The notes below the pieces were generated by a model that was not told the DNA's origin, searched no databases, and saw only the letters and a program-made list of their open reading frames with translations. A program made the position numbers and the translations under genes. Shown piece by piece: positions 32,434-45,100 of a DNA stretch of 64,000 nt (position 1 is the first letter of the stretch; each line of letters opens with the position of its first letter). Origin of the DNA: Mucidula mucida (Eukaryota; Basidiomycota; Agaricomycetes; Agaricales; Physalacriaceae); contig JADNYV010000026.1 in assembly GCA_015501055.1 (NCBI GenBank), forward strand, positions 62,001 through 126,000, in the 5' to 3' direction.

Positions 32434-34052
32434 TCAGTTGTAGTGTTTTACCAAAACACCGCATATGAATTCCTCCTCGACTCCTTTATCCTTGCCTTCC
32501 TTCAAAATCGTCTTGCCGTATGATTCAACGCGTCCCTCTCTCCATTGTCGCACTGTCGGGACAACTTCTTCGGGCTTGACGAGCTGCTTGATTCCGGCTC
32601 GCTGTAAAACAGGACTCTCCAAGTGAGGGCGCAACTCCACGTCGTCATTCGCGTACGTAAAGTAGAAAACGCCGAGTCTGTCAATGTGGTATTGATCTTT
32701 GGGTGGTTGAACGACGCGGTGACGAGTCGCCGGATAATAACCTCCGCAGAGAAAATCGATCCCGTCGCCTATATTGACGACCTGCAAGAACAGCGTCGAT
32801 ATAGAGCCGCTTCATAACATCTTCTTGACTAACCAGAGCATTGTCGATATGTTTGATCCATCTCCACTTTCCGTGCAGGCGATAAAATCTGTAAGCCCCC
32901 CACAGGCTGAGACCACAAAATCGTTAAAGAGCCGAAATCTACGAATAAATGACGAGTGAATATAAGCAATTGCGCGTTTACAATAAGATACCTTGATGAC
33001 CTTCAGCCAAACACCGTCTGTCTTCGCCTCTTCGTCCAGAGTACGTTGGCGACTACGAAAAGGATTAACTGGGAACCCCATCGTAGTATCGAGTACCGAC
33101 TGTTTCATAACCTCACTGACCACTAGGGTCAGTTCAAGTACTAAGCAGAAAGACACAGCGCTGACGTGACGATTCACCGCGAGCACCGAACTGATGCTGC
33201 TCAACCAAACTCTCCCCGGGGAGCCCTAAACCGCGCGCAAGGATTCTGTCACGGTTCAGATCAAATCACATTCACTCTGGAGATTGACATACCGGAGAAT
33301 AGGATGAACGACATTCATATGGTTATGATGCACGAAGTCGTCGATATGCTTCAGGTACGGCCGAAGAGTTTTTGGATGCTCTTGTTCATATACTTTCTTA
33401 TTGACTAGAGAGGATGATTCAGAGGGATGAAAAGAACGTTACTGAGGAATGCGCACCGTTGTACTATTCAACGTTGTCTCGAACGCCATTCTTGATTAGC
33501 TATGGAACCTATGAGTGTCAGAATGCTCTGATGTATGAAAAAAGGCCACCCATATCTACCTCGGTTTATACCCTTGATATATTTCCGGCGACTTGCCCGT
33601 GTACTTGAGCTTTTCCTCCTCGTCGACGTCGTCAAACGCCATGTTCGCTATTAAGAAAATCTTACGAGTCTGTGAAAGTATGCGTCATTCCAAGTGTACG
33701 AGTCATTGAGATAAACGAAATCAACCTGCTCGGCGCTGTACCCATGATTGATGACGTAGAAAAATCTGGCATGGCGCGTCAAGATCGCATAAGAGACGAA
33801 GGCACTGTACGAACCCTGTTTCGCGCAGAGCACGGCGCACTTGTTCCGTGAACTCGATTTTGCCTTGCTCAGTGGTCGCCTTGACTATATCGATGATTGC
33901 TAGATCAGCGTTTTCCACTGCATGACTCATCAGTGCACAAGTCAACGAATAAACAACATACGGTCTTCCTCGGTACCAGGAGGAAAATCGTAGAGAGGAG
34001 GATCTGCCGTCGCTGGTGTAAAGAGCGACTTGTTCACAAGATAGGTGGCCAT
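32434..34052 (-). pseudogene. Decayed 2-oxoglutarate/Fe(II) oxygenase copy
   Basis: Same exon plan as the intact copy at 34,579-36,214 and similar to it all along: MATYLVNKSLFTPATADPPL, NADLAIIDIVKATTEQGK, FFYVINHGYSAEQ, and a last exon VVNIGDGIDFLCGGYYP to VKHYN. It carries two in-frame stop codons where the sister has Gln: TAG at 33558-33556 (after GYKPR) and TAG at 33466-33464. There is also a one-base loss just before the iron-binding H-x-D exon end (near 33001) and a one-base gain near 32870. Substitution stops plus indels are not explained by run-length errors, so it is probably a true pseudogene from tandem duplication. Confidence 0.8.
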
Positions 34053-34578
34053 AGTTGCTACATGACTCTGTGGTACTCACTAGATATACGTCCTCCAAGA
34101 GTCTCCGATTGTATCCCAGACAGCTTCAGCGGGTGAGTTTGCTTTACTTGGAGAAACAACCGCCATCACCTGACGTCCATAGTCTTCGCGCCACGCTGGT
34201 TTCATACACGGGAAATAGTGCAACAGCACGATATGTAGGTCACATGTCCGATCCGTTTACATGCATGTTGATGATGAGCGCCAAGTTGCGCGGGCTAGGA
34301 AACAAGTCGCGTCGTCCCATTGAAATCAGCAGCATCGACAAATTACTAAGGCATTGTGGTCTTTCGTCCCTGCTGCAAGTCAACCAGATAACAAACGTTC
34401 GCCCCCAGATAACAAACGTTCGCCCGCCAAAAGTATTCTGACATCAATCAAGCTATCAACGCAACTTCTCCAGATCTTGATATCGAAGAAGCACAAATGC
34501 TGTTGAGGCGCGGTCAAGTAAGGCTGTAGAGATCCGCGAAGATTCTGAGCATATCGTACTTGGATAGGGACATGAGGA
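34053..34578. repeat. Spacer between oxygenase copies with a 21-bp direct repeat
   Basis: No gene is recognised. CCAGATAACAAACGTTCGCC occurs twice in tandem at about 34384-34424, period 21. A plus-strand frame crossing the region has no domain features. Confidence 0.5.
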
Positions 34579-36214
34579 TCAATTGTAATGCTTGACCACA
34601 ACACCGCACACAAGTTCCTCCTCGACACCCTTATCTTTGCCTTCTTTGAGTTCAGTCTTTCCGTAAGAGCCGACGCGTCCTTTCCTCCATTGTTGCACTG
34701 TAGGGAACGCTTTCCCTGGCGCGACAAGATGCTTAATACCAGCTTGTTGCAACACAGGACTCTCGGCGTGAGGGCGCAATTCGACATCGTCGTCTGCATA
34801 GCTGAAATAGAAAAGGCCAAGTCTGTCGATATTGTGTTGGTCCTTGGGTGGTTGAATGACGCGATGACGAGTCGGCGGGTAATATCCTCCGCACAAGAAG
34901 TCAATGCCGTCTCCTGTATTGACAACCTACAAAACGTCAGTTTCGAGTGAGGGGTAACTGATAACAGCCTTGACTAACGAGAGCATTATCGAGATGTTTG
35001 ACCCATCTCCATTTGCCATCAGGCGATAGAATCTGCAGACCGCCGACAGGTTGAGACCACAAGATAGTCACACTGCCAATGTCTGTGGGAAATCGTCAGA
35101 AGAGAAGCACCTTATCCATTGAAGTAAATCACCGTGATGCCCTTTTAACCAGACATTCTTCGTTTTCTCCTCTTCGTCCTTAGTGCGATTGTAGCTGTGA
35201 AATGAATCAACTGCGGCTCTAAATTTGCTTATCGAAAACCAACTATTTCATGAACCTCGCTGAAAACGCGTGTTAAATCATATCTGATAACGAAACGCGA
35301 CAGCACTGACCTGATGATTCGCCGCGCGCATCGAACTGATGTTGCTTAACTAGAGTCTCTTCAGGAAGCCCTAAACCACGAGCAAGGATGCTGTTTAGAT
35401 TTACGTTAAACGTCTTCAGGTCGTTCGGTACACGGATGACGAACCGGAGGATAGGGTGGACAACGTTCATATGATTATGGCGCACGAAGTCGTCCATATG
35501 CTTCAGATACGGACGAAGAATGGCTGGGTGTTCTTGTTCATAGACTTTCTTGTTGACTACGGGCGAAGAGTAAGCGAAAACGGAGGAAACAACGTGAGAA
35601 ACCTTACTATTGTATTGCTCAATCTGGTCTCGGACACCGTTGTTGATCACCTGCAGTATCTGTCAGCGACATAATGCATCAATATGTGAGCAATCCACCC
35701 ATGTCTGCTTCGGTTTATATCCTTGATAGATGTCGGGCGCCTTGGCTTGATATTTAGTCTTCTCGTTATCGTCGACATCGTCGAACGTCATGTTGGCGAT
35801 AGAAAAGATTCGACGCGTCTAGAAATTATAGTTGAGCGGTATATTTAGTTAAAGTGAGGTGAAAGTAACCTGTTCCGCGCTGTACCCATGGTTGATAACG
35901 TAGAAAAACCTGACGACGATAAGCCATAAGATACAATTGAAGTAGTCGAAGGGCAATAACCCAGTCTCGTGCATAGCGCGACAAACTTGTTCAGTGAGTT
36001 CAACTCGTCCTTGCTCGGTCGAAGCCTTGGATAGGTCAATGATAGCAAGATCAGCGTGATCCACTGAATAATGCGTCAGTCAGACAACAACGCGAAGAAC
36101 GAGTAACATGCGGTCTTCCTTGGTGCCAGGAGGGAAGTTGTAGAGTGGTGGGTCAGCTACTGCTGGGGTGAAGAAGAACTCGTAGAGTTTGGTTAGAAGA
36201 GAGGTAGTAGCCAT
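34579..36214 (-). CDS. 2-oxoglutarate/Fe(II)-dependent oxygenase (isopenicillin N synthase-like)
   Basis: Predicted iron oxygenase, usually of secondary metabolism or small-molecule hydroxylation. The N-terminal DIOX_N part is DRMLDHADLAIIDLSKAS with FFYVINHGYSAEQ. The core has VWLKGHHDIGSVTILWSQP, where GHHD supplies the iron-binding His and Asp, then VGGLQILSPDGKWRWVKH. The second His is in TRHRVIQPPKD. About nine short introns. Some lie inside conserved blocks, for example between GHH and DIGS, and the same positions are kept in the neighbouring pseudogene. No frame break is required. Substrate unknown. Confidence 0.85.
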
Positions 36215-36604
36215 GGCTGTAACGTTGGAGTGCCAGTAGCATTCTTGAAGCTTTATACCACCCACGGACAAAGATAGCTGCAAGGAAGACCATTACGAAG
36301 TTGCGATAACCAGTACAGAGTCCGCGAACCAGCGCTAGAAGGAAGGACAACAGTCGTATGACGGCTCAAGCATTGGTGATTATGCTTCTTGATACTCGAT
36401 AACTGGCCAATCCCATTGTTTGTCGTATCTGTAGCTACCGAAGGAGAGCCGTTTCCGAAGCTCCATTACATCGGAGTTGTGATACACAGAGCGATTCTCC
36501 TTTAACTGGACTTCCATACGGAGTTCTCAAGTATTCTCTTCATTCCATTCGCATTGTCTTCAATGCAACGTGACATGGCATAGGAACTAGAAGCAGGAAA
36601 TAGA
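36215..36604. other. Intergenic
   Basis: 5' flank of the oxygenase and 3' flank of NDUFA1. No gene. Confidence 0.5.
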
Positions 36605-37030
36605 TTACGAAGAATCGGGTAGAAGTCCTAGCTGCTGGGCAATGTCGCTTCCAGACGGCCTTATTGGATCATCCTAGAATAAGGGTGAGCGCGTTCGAAG
36701 GGTGTAACTGGGGATGCAGTTTTGACTGACTACTTGTCCCCGTGCATGCCCAGTTAACAGCTTATCTCTTCTCATCATTACAGTATCCCAAGAATCTATA
36801 TCATAGCGAGGAGGCTAATTCATGTTCAAAACGGTCGTTTTGGTGGTCAAAGTTGGCCAACCTTCCACTGATTCTTTGCGCGCTGGGAAACGTTGAGCAG
36901 GGTTCCGCCTGCCCCGAACATAATCGTCACAAGTGCTGCATAGAGAGCAATGTCAAATCAGTCGGTCGTCGACAATGTCCAAAATGGCGGGATTACCGAA
37001 CGGAAGAAGCGCCTCCCATGGTGTAGGCAT
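36605..37030 (-). CDS. NDUFA1: Complex I subunit NDUFA1 (MWFE)
   Basis: Small single-helix accessory subunit of mitochondrial complex I. Four mini-exons: MPTPWEALLPF, then LVTIMFGAGGTLLNVSQRAK with NQWK (the membrane helix and following basic residues), then PPRYDIDSWDTVMMRRDKLL with TGHARGQ, then DDPIRPSGSDIAQQLGLLPD with SS. Introns: about 37006-36945, 36878-36832 and 36750-36675. PPRYDIDSWDxxMxxRDxxLTG is the family signature. About 84 residues, the usual size. It was missed by simple ORF finding because of the small exons. Confidence 0.88.
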
Positions 37031-37479
37031 GACGGTTCAGAGGAGAGTTCAATTTGGCCGTGTTTGTTACCTCGCCCTATCAGGTCACCACTATTACTAG
37101 TACTACTCGGTATTGAGGGAAGCTTAAGTTCAAGAAGGGACTGAGATTATCATTACAGGAGGAGAATACAGACGAGGAAAGCGCATACGAGAGAGATAGA
37201 AGAAGATGAAAACAACAGGATAGATATATGCAGCACGACAAAACACTAAGCAACCTAGGCAAGGACATGAAGTTGAGGTCAACGATACCTTGGAGATGTG
37301 GAATCTACAGCGCGCGCTATCATTAGGCATTGGGAGGCCTGAACAATGCTGAAGGCTCAGGATCCGGCCATGAGCCCCAATGGTGAGGGGTAGAGGCGTT
37401 CCCAAGAAATACAGCGTCAGGATCCACGGCATGCCTCAGACTCGACCCATACGTCAAATAGTGAGGATGATGTTCATCC
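37031..37479. other. Intergenic
   Basis: Minus-strand frames are short and low complexity. Nothing recognised. Confidence 0.45.
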
Positions 37480-38517
37480 TCATAAGACGACGCGCCTTGG
37501 AGAACCGGAACAAGTGGGGCTGAAAAGTCGAGAAATCGCCAAAGGGATCACCGGCGGCGGAGGTTGCTCGATGGCATGGCCCTCGTTCATATCGTTGAGG
37601 AAGAGATCAGACCTAGGTGCAGGACTATCGCCGTTGAACGACGAAGGGGGCAGCGCAGCGGGGGAAGGATTCTGAGAGCCAATGGAGTCGCTACCAAAGG
37701 ATCCTTGGCTGTAATTGAAAGGACTCAACACAGTATCCGGATTGGTACTGCCATAAAAAGAGGACGACGAGTATTGATTGCTAGGCCACATAGATGGAGA
37801 TGTAATAGGCGGCACTGGGGAGTTGGAAACCATGGATGAGGGCGGGAGCGGTCTGCCCGGAGATCCTTGCGGAGTACTAGGGTAGTGCGAAGAGTATTTA
37901 TCGACTGAATAGAACGCCATCGGACGATGAGGAGACGGCATAACTGTCGAATGCAGGCTGTCATGATAAACCGGAGACGAAGTACACGAACTGCTGAAAG
38001 GGGAGAGGGGAGGAGGGTACGACGGAGGGCTATATGTAGGGACACTAGAAGGGCGCCGTCGTCTAGCTCTCCCGACTGCAGGTTGTTCCTGACTTGAAAC
38101 AGTCGGGGTGAACGACACCGAGCTGGCTGTTTCATGAACAGTCTCAGAACGGTCTTCTGCGACGGGATTCACAGGGAAGGAGGATGTCGTGCTCTCTGAA
38201 GGTCCACTGGGGGGCGGATATTCATGTGGACCGTGTAATCGGCGTTTCTACATTACTGGTCAGTGAAATGTGACGGCGAGAAGAGAAAGTCGCAATACCG
38301 TGACGAGGGGGCCGTTTCGCGAAGTCAACGGGAAGTTTTGAGCTTGATTGCTTTTGGACTTCCACGGGGGAATCTGGCAGGTAGAATCCACAGCTGAGGA
38401 AGCATGATCATTTTATACAGACCCAAAAAAAAACTGAACAGCCTCACCAGTTTCGGACTCGCAAGTCCAGGAATTTCGGTTCTTCTTTTTCCTGACAGCA
38501 TTCCGGTAAGCAGGCAT
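37480..38517 (-). CDS. Ser/Pro-rich protein of unknown function
   Basis: Three exons: MPAYRNAVRKKKNRNSWTCE with SETG, then VDSTCQIPPWKSKSNQAQNF to GPLVT, then a long exon from KRRLHGPHEYPPPSGPSEST to RRVVL. Introns at about 38447-38395 and 38299-38249. The long part is disordered, rich in Ser, Pro and Tyr, with PSSVPTYSPPSYPPPLSPF and NQYSSSSFYGSTNPD. The basic N-terminus (VRKKKNR) could be a nuclear signal. It resembles the low-complexity tail of a regulator or wall-integrity adaptor, but no domain is present, so no function is assigned. Confidence 0.55.
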
Positions 38518-39957
38518 ATTTGCAGGGAGAATTGCGTCGAGGCGAATTCAGATAGCCCTCCTCCATCTGTCGCGTTGCTTTAAAGTGAGGCGTCATGATT
38601 GCGCACGCGTTGAAAACGAGGCCTGAGTCAAAGGGACATGGACTGTACGAGATTTGTGGGGTGTGGGGACAGAGTACGTAGTCAGGGCAAGATCCCGAAA
38701 ACCGGATTTCGCGGTGATATCAATACGATCACGTGTTTACCTCGTTGTGACCTTACCAAATGCGGTTTGGTGCGCTTGGACCAAGCCTTCGAGTCCAAAT
38801 GTTCAAAGGAGGCCTGGTCAGTCAACGACAGTAATTTAACGTATCCCAAGTTGATGGACAGTCAATAAACGAATGGTGCCTAGCATATGATGATCCGGTA
38901 CAGCGTCCGAAAAAGCGTGACTGCATTCCATTTTGAGAAACCGAGTATTATTCTACGCCGCACAGTGAAGAAGCACTGGACCCTGACATCGCCATCTTGA
39001 TACATCGGCTCTATTACGTCCTTGATGTAGATCTTTAGGTTACATCTAGACAAGTACTGGTCGACTTTTAGAACGTGGCGCAGTTTACTATTGGCGCATA
39101 TGCCCTGCCCCCAGGGCCGGAAGACTTCCAGCGCTTAAATACATCTGATACTATTGCTCCAAGACTGCTACTATCTAGACGCCCCGTCCTCCATGGAGCG
39201 TCTATTTCAGCGACCTTACTGCAGTGTGCACCGACTTCGTTCTTCCCTCTCATTCGCATGGGGGCGACCCTAACAAACAGTCATCGCATGCTTCTGACGA
39301 CTACCGAAGCGGAACTATACCCTGCATGACTCTTATGAAGCTGTGCGGTGGTGGAATCGATTTTAAGCGGGTACGAGGTCTAGAAATTCGGGACACGCAA
39401 TCGAGACAGCTGAAAGTTTGACAGCCTAGAGACTTACAGTTGCACAGCTACTCGTTTGCCCTCGTTTCTCGAGGACCGCATGAAGATTCATATTGCGCCA
39501 CACCTCTTACAATGTGTATTGGGATCAAAGAGAAGCAACGGCCACACAGAGAAGAGTAACTACTAGAGATTTGCCGTTGAGATCCTCTGCAGTGCGCCTT
39601 TCTAAATCACAGCTACGACATGCCTCGTGGATCACACACAATATGTCGAAGGAACATGCAGTCGCGATAAGAACTCATTGATGCAAACAGGCCTTACTGG
39701 TATTATGTTACCCGAAGAAACTGTGCCACGCGTAAAATAAGATCCGTTCCTTAGCTCTTTACAAGCGCTTCTGGCTGCACGTACTTACCTCCCAGAATGA
39801 TGTATATAATGCGTATGTACTTATGTCCGTAATGATGATGTGTGAAATATGGCTAGACCTATAGATACAGAAAGACAAAAGATAGAAGACGAGATTTCAT
39901 TTCCCTAGCCCCATTGAACTCACGGACGATTATTGCTTCCGAACTGTGGCGGCAAGT
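38518..39957. other. Long stretch without a gene
   Basis: No frame longer than 84 residues and no recognisable exon on either strand. This is the largest apparent gap in the window. It is not visibly repetitive or AT-rich, and no transposon remnants are seen. Confidence 0.5.
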
Positions 39958-41788
39958 CTAGAGGAGCTCCGTGTGGGAACGGGGAGGTTTACCCGTAGCA
40001 TTTGGCACCAACACTTTTCGCTTCTTCACCGCCGGTCCAACCGGCTGATTTCCGACGCTACTGCTAGTACTTGCAGTATCGCCTTCATCGTCATCAGAAG
40101 CAGTAGTAGACGATGCTTCAGATGGACCGGTGGACGTGGTCTGACCCCTCGCCGTTCCCCTCCGTGATACTGCCCCCACTCTGGGTTGAATTAGCGGCCG
40201 TTTTACGACTGTCCGCTTTTTCACGGGCGACATACGCGTCCGAGCCTTTCGCTTCTTCTCTGGAGAGAAACTGCGAGGAAGTGCACGTTTGCGGATACGG
40301 ACGGGTGGTGCGACAGGGGAATTAGAAGGCTCTATCGGTTCGGAAGAGGTGTCCATGGAGTGGTGAGGAACGACTGCTCGTCAGATGTCGTGATGGTCGT
40401 GGAAAAAGTATTAGAGAAAGCTGTAGGTGAAGACAGCCCAGAAGCAAAATCAAGCGTGGATAAAGGAGAGGCTACGCTGGATGGTGAAGCAAAAGTGCCG
40501 AAATGAGCAGCGGGAGTTCGTAACGTTTTGTCAAACTCGTCTTCTTCGTCATAAAGGTCGTCGTCACTCACAGAGACATCGCCCTCGACCGCTACTGGGA
40601 AACCTTCGGGAGATACTTTGCTGTGAACCCATGATGTATTGACATTGTCGCTCAAGCTATCATCGAGGCTTGGGTTCAAGGGCACTCGGGATGTCAGGAG
40701 CGACTGGTCAAAAACCTGCACGGGTGGAAGCGAGTATTCGTCTTCGTCAGCTTCTTGAATAGAGCTAAACTGGGACGAAGAATGTTTATCTCCTGGTTGT
40801 GCGGGAGGAAGTTTACGTGTCGGGGCGATAGGTGTTGGAGGATACGCTGATGGGAATTCGGGATACTTCCTCCATTCGTCCGTGTGTATCTCTTGCACAA
40901 GGTCGTGAGACTCGATGTGCGTTTGATTTCCGGATGAGGGAACTCCCTGGAGGTCATCGTAAGAAGATGCAGGTGGATGCCAGATTTGGTACTGCAATGT
41001 TGCCGAAACATTGGCAGACGAGCTCTGCATGGCCGGATCTAAGGACGAGGAGGATGATTCGGCTGGACCAGAGCGACTCTGAGGACCTTGGGTTCGACTT
41101 TCCTCAAACATAATGCCTCGAGAGTTATCATCCCTAGCTCTAGAATCAACACGCTGAGGATCAGCGCTTGTGGGATCGGCCGCGAACAATGAAGCATGTT
41201 GAGAACTGAATTGACCATCAAAGCCTGCCCATGGGATCCAAGATGCAATTGCACGAATGGGGTAGGATGCGAGGACAAACAGGATATCGCCAAACATTCG
41301 GGCCACGTCCAAAAGTGCATCCAACGTTGCAGTGTATGGCTTGAGGAGTGGTCGTATGACATGCAGATAAATAGGCTCTGCGCCCTGGATTCATTTAATC
41401 AGACATGAGGAGAAACTAGCGCCTGTGGGATGACTTACTCTTGCGCGAGTAAATAGAAAGAATAGAAGCAACAGTGCTTTCACTTCGTCGTAGAAAGGGA
41501 TAAATATTGACACGAGTCGTTCAATGTTTCGTTCGTAAACCAATAGGCAGCACTAAAAATCGAATGTAAGCCAAATATCAAAGGCAAATGCCGAGTGCTT
41601 CGTACCCAAACCATCCAAACGGCAAGACAACCCTTCATATCCCGTTTGCGCTTGGCCATTGCATTCTTGCTGGGCTGGCCATTGCTCCGTGACGAGCGGG
41701 ACGGAGGAGGCGCCTTGAGTGTCTTGAAGGTGTCGAACGTGTTCTGGAAGAGTAGTGCCAGCCGGAGCCCATGCACGAAGACAGGCAT
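39958..41788 (-). CDS. REEP/TB2-DP1-HVA22 family protein with long C-terminal tail
   Basis: ER-shaping family (yeast Yop1, human REEP). The conserved head is MPVFVHGLRLALLFQNTFDT, then KRDMKGCLAVWMVW, a FIPFYDEVKALLLLFFLFTR exon and GAEPIYLHVIRPLLKPYT with ATLDALLDVARMFGD. Introns near 41607-41553 and 41437-41386. A disordered Ser/Pro/Asp-rich tail of about 300 residues follows. Near 40354 the frame slips (one missing C would restore it). It continues into a basic part (RKRALPRSFSPEKKRKARTR, PVKKRTVVKRPL) to 39958. Without the slip the protein would end at 40332. The long tail is far beyond the size of Yop1. Confidence 0.75.
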
Positions 41789-42118
41789 CGCGCAAAGGCA
41801 GGGACCACGTCAGTCGAAGACTGATTGATGGGCAAAGGTGTGCGATAAAAATAAGCAGACAATTCGTATGGGCAACGAGGCGAGCCCGATGGCGTGAAGC
41901 AGAGTGAATCAGTTCGCGAGCTTTTACTCGACGTCGCGTTTGGACACCACGTGGCACAAACATGAGTTTGTTCTTATTTGGCTGCGCCACCCCGTACTTG
42001 CAGACGACCATGAATTTTGCGTGAATTCGACGTTAGTACATACATATTATTAAATATCCTATTCACAAATAAACAATCATCAAGTGCCGTTAACTACATT
42101 GGTATCATTCTCAATCAT
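41789..42118. other. Intergenic
   Basis: Upstream region of the REEP-like gene. An open frame extends 5' to 42011 but does not join the family sequence in frame. No separate gene called. Confidence 0.45.
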
Positions 42119-45100
42119 TCAGTTCGTGGGAGTAGCAGCTGCTTGCACAACCAATAGACTCGCCGCCGTTGCATCCGCAACAAGCGCAGCACCTACACTC
42201 CCAACAGTCTTGGAAACACTCGACCCAATCGAGAATCCTTTCTCCGCTAAGATTCGCCCCAACTCCGGTGCATGGTTTTCAGTCGCCATCCGCCTCGATC
42301 GCCCAGTCACAACGATAACATTCCGACCAGACTGAGATACCTCCCCGTTGACGAGATCCAGGACATGGTGCAAGGGCTCAAACGCGTCCTGCCTCGTGAA
42401 CGTTATCCGTGAAAGTGCCGAAACGACTGCAGGACTATGGGCATATGTTGTCGAGTTCCGTGTGTAACGATCCCATATGATATTGTCAGCAGTATCAGAG
42501 GCAAGGCGTGTCTCGGTGTTTTGGTTGCCATAAACGGTGTCAGCAGCAGCGACAGTCTAACACATAATATGAGTTTACGGGATCCCCGTGGAGACAAGCG
42601 ATACAACTTACATGGTACACCGTTTGTGAACGACCTGTGGGACTCAATACGGTGTCGGGAACCTGCAGCTTCTTTGTGTCATCGCCAGCGCTGGAGCTCG
42701 GTGTCAACGGTGTGTCGGTCTTCACCACCCACACAACAGTCGCCTTCACATCGGGATTGATGCAAAGTTGCACCAGGAAGGTAAGCGCCAACCGGTCATC
42801 GGGACCACCAAAGAACGGCAAAACCAACTGCTGATTGACGGCGTTAAGATAAGATCCCCGGTCCACGAATAACGCCACATCGCTAGGACAGCTCAAGAAC
42901 ACTCGACGGATGAACTCGGCATAGACGACAGAGCTAGTCTGATCCTGCGGCTGCGTGTTCGATTTGTTGAAAATACCATCGAATGGGTTGCGCGCGCTGC
43001 CAATCTTGCCTGTATCTTCGTCCACAGTGGAAGTAGCGCCCGTCCCACGAGACCACGGCAGAATCACCATCTCCGTCTCCGCTTCCGATACATGAGTGGA
43101 GATTGCGGTTGAGAACTCGTCATACGGGATAACCGATAGCGCGGCTGAGATGACCAGCTTGTTGAGTTGTCCGAATGTTCGGAAGATTGAGATAATGGAA
43201 TCGGTCTGTAGGAGGGAAGCTGATTCCGTCGATTTGAGAACGGCGGATGTTCGAGTGGTGAGTTCAATCAGACGAAGAGCATCGATAGAGATCCTGGAGG
43301 AGGCCAATGAGACCTTTGGTACGGAACCGAGAGAGTGCGGCGACGAATGTTTTTCATCGTCAGAGGCAACTTCTGCTTGGACCAAAGTCTCGGTGGACGT
43401 CGAAGGATGGAGAAGTTGAGCTAGAGTCATGGCAGCAGGAAGCTGCTCAATTTTGTCCAATACGACTGCAAACCGAGTCTTGAGGCCTTCTTCCGTCGTG
43501 GAGCGTCGCGGTGCAGCTTCACTGTCCCCGCCGGGCTTCGGCGCATCTCTCGCTGTATTGTTTGTGTGAATCCGGTATTTTGATGGATAAAACATCAGCG
43601 TGAGCGGTGTCGTGATGAAGGTAAGGATGATGGCGTGGATGACGAACATCGAGAAGACTCGAGTGTCTAGAACACCTGCTTGAAGGCCGACGTTGAGCAC
43701 GATAAGTTCCACCAATCTGAAGGCCTTGTTATTGAAGCATCTTATTAGAAAGTGGAGGACACTGACCCTTTGCAACTCATAAGGGATCCAATTGCGCCCG
43801 ATTCGCGCCAGTTGAAACCTGTCCCGAATGCTGCCGCTCCACATGCAAGGAATTTCGAGAAAAACGCCACGACACAGATCAGGATGGTGTACCCCCACGT
43901 AACTCCGTTATCGAGGAGACCAAGATTGGTCCTCAATCCGGATAGAGTAAAGTACTGCCAGCAGTGAGCAAGCTACAAGATTCACTCGCCAAACCTAGAA
44001 CGTACCAGTGGCAGCAGAAGGATGGACACTAGATCTTCAATTTTCTCAACTAAGGAGATCGCAAATCCATTTTCGTGTGGTATGACGAGACCCGCCAAAA
44101 AGCCACCTAAGAGACTGTGAGCACCGAGCAAAGGGGATGGATGCGACGCACCGAAAATGGCATGGACACCGATGATATCCGTGAAGAATGCGGAAATGAA
44201 GACAATCAACAATGTAACGGTCATCATCAGGGCGGTAGGTGATCCCTGCTCCAAACTGCCTGTCCGACGGCAAAGCCATAAGTATCCCCACTTGACGGGG
44301 AACAACAAAAATATGACGAATCCGATGCTGGTGAGGAGGACGTATAACGCGACGAGGCCCGTCGATGCGTTAACAAGAGCGACAGTTAACGCGAGCAAGA
44401 CCCATCCAACGACATCATTACCAACTCCAGCAGACAATACGACCACACCGACGGTGGTATCCAAAAGCTTGAGTTCCGTGAGGATGCGACATAAGACCGG
44501 GAAAGCTGTGATCCCGACGGCGACGGCTGTGAAGAGCACGAAATATCCAAAGTTGACCTTGGGATCGATGAACTCTCGGTATACTCCAACGCCTAATGCA
44601 GCTCCCAGGCCAAGAGGAAGCAGCAGACCCGCGAGAGAAACGGCAGTTGCCGCCTTGATGTTCCTTCTCATAAGACGCGTGTCGATTTCCAGTCCAACTA
44701 AGAAGAGGAAAAGGACAAGACCGATTGTAGCGGTGAGATTCAATAACGGCATGGCCTCGTCTGGTATTGAGCAAGTCAGGACTTGAATGGGAGAGTGTAT
44801 CCGATGTAAACGCACCTGGGAATATGGCGTTTTTGAAGCCAGGTATGCGACCCATAACGGTTGGACCTAATATGACACCTCCAATGACTTCGGCAATAAC
44901 GCGAGGCTGACGAATTCGGCCAAAGACGAGGGCGAGGAACTGGGTCATCGCAATGATGATCACTGAACCGAGCAAGCGTTAGGTGCTAAATGCGCTGTAT
45001 GTCTTGGAGACGACATACCGACTTGAATGACCCATAGACGAATAGGATCAGTCTTGTTGTACTCTGAAGGGTTGTCACCACTGAAAATGCCTCCCTACAA

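Noticed and set aside
34380..34925. 181-residue minus-strand frame
   Set aside because: It is an out-of-frame reading of the last oxygenase exon plus the spacer repeat.
41789..42011. N-terminal extension of the REEP-like protein from 42011
   Set aside because: That frame is different from the conserved MPVFVHGLRLALLF frame and shows no plausible splice junction into it.
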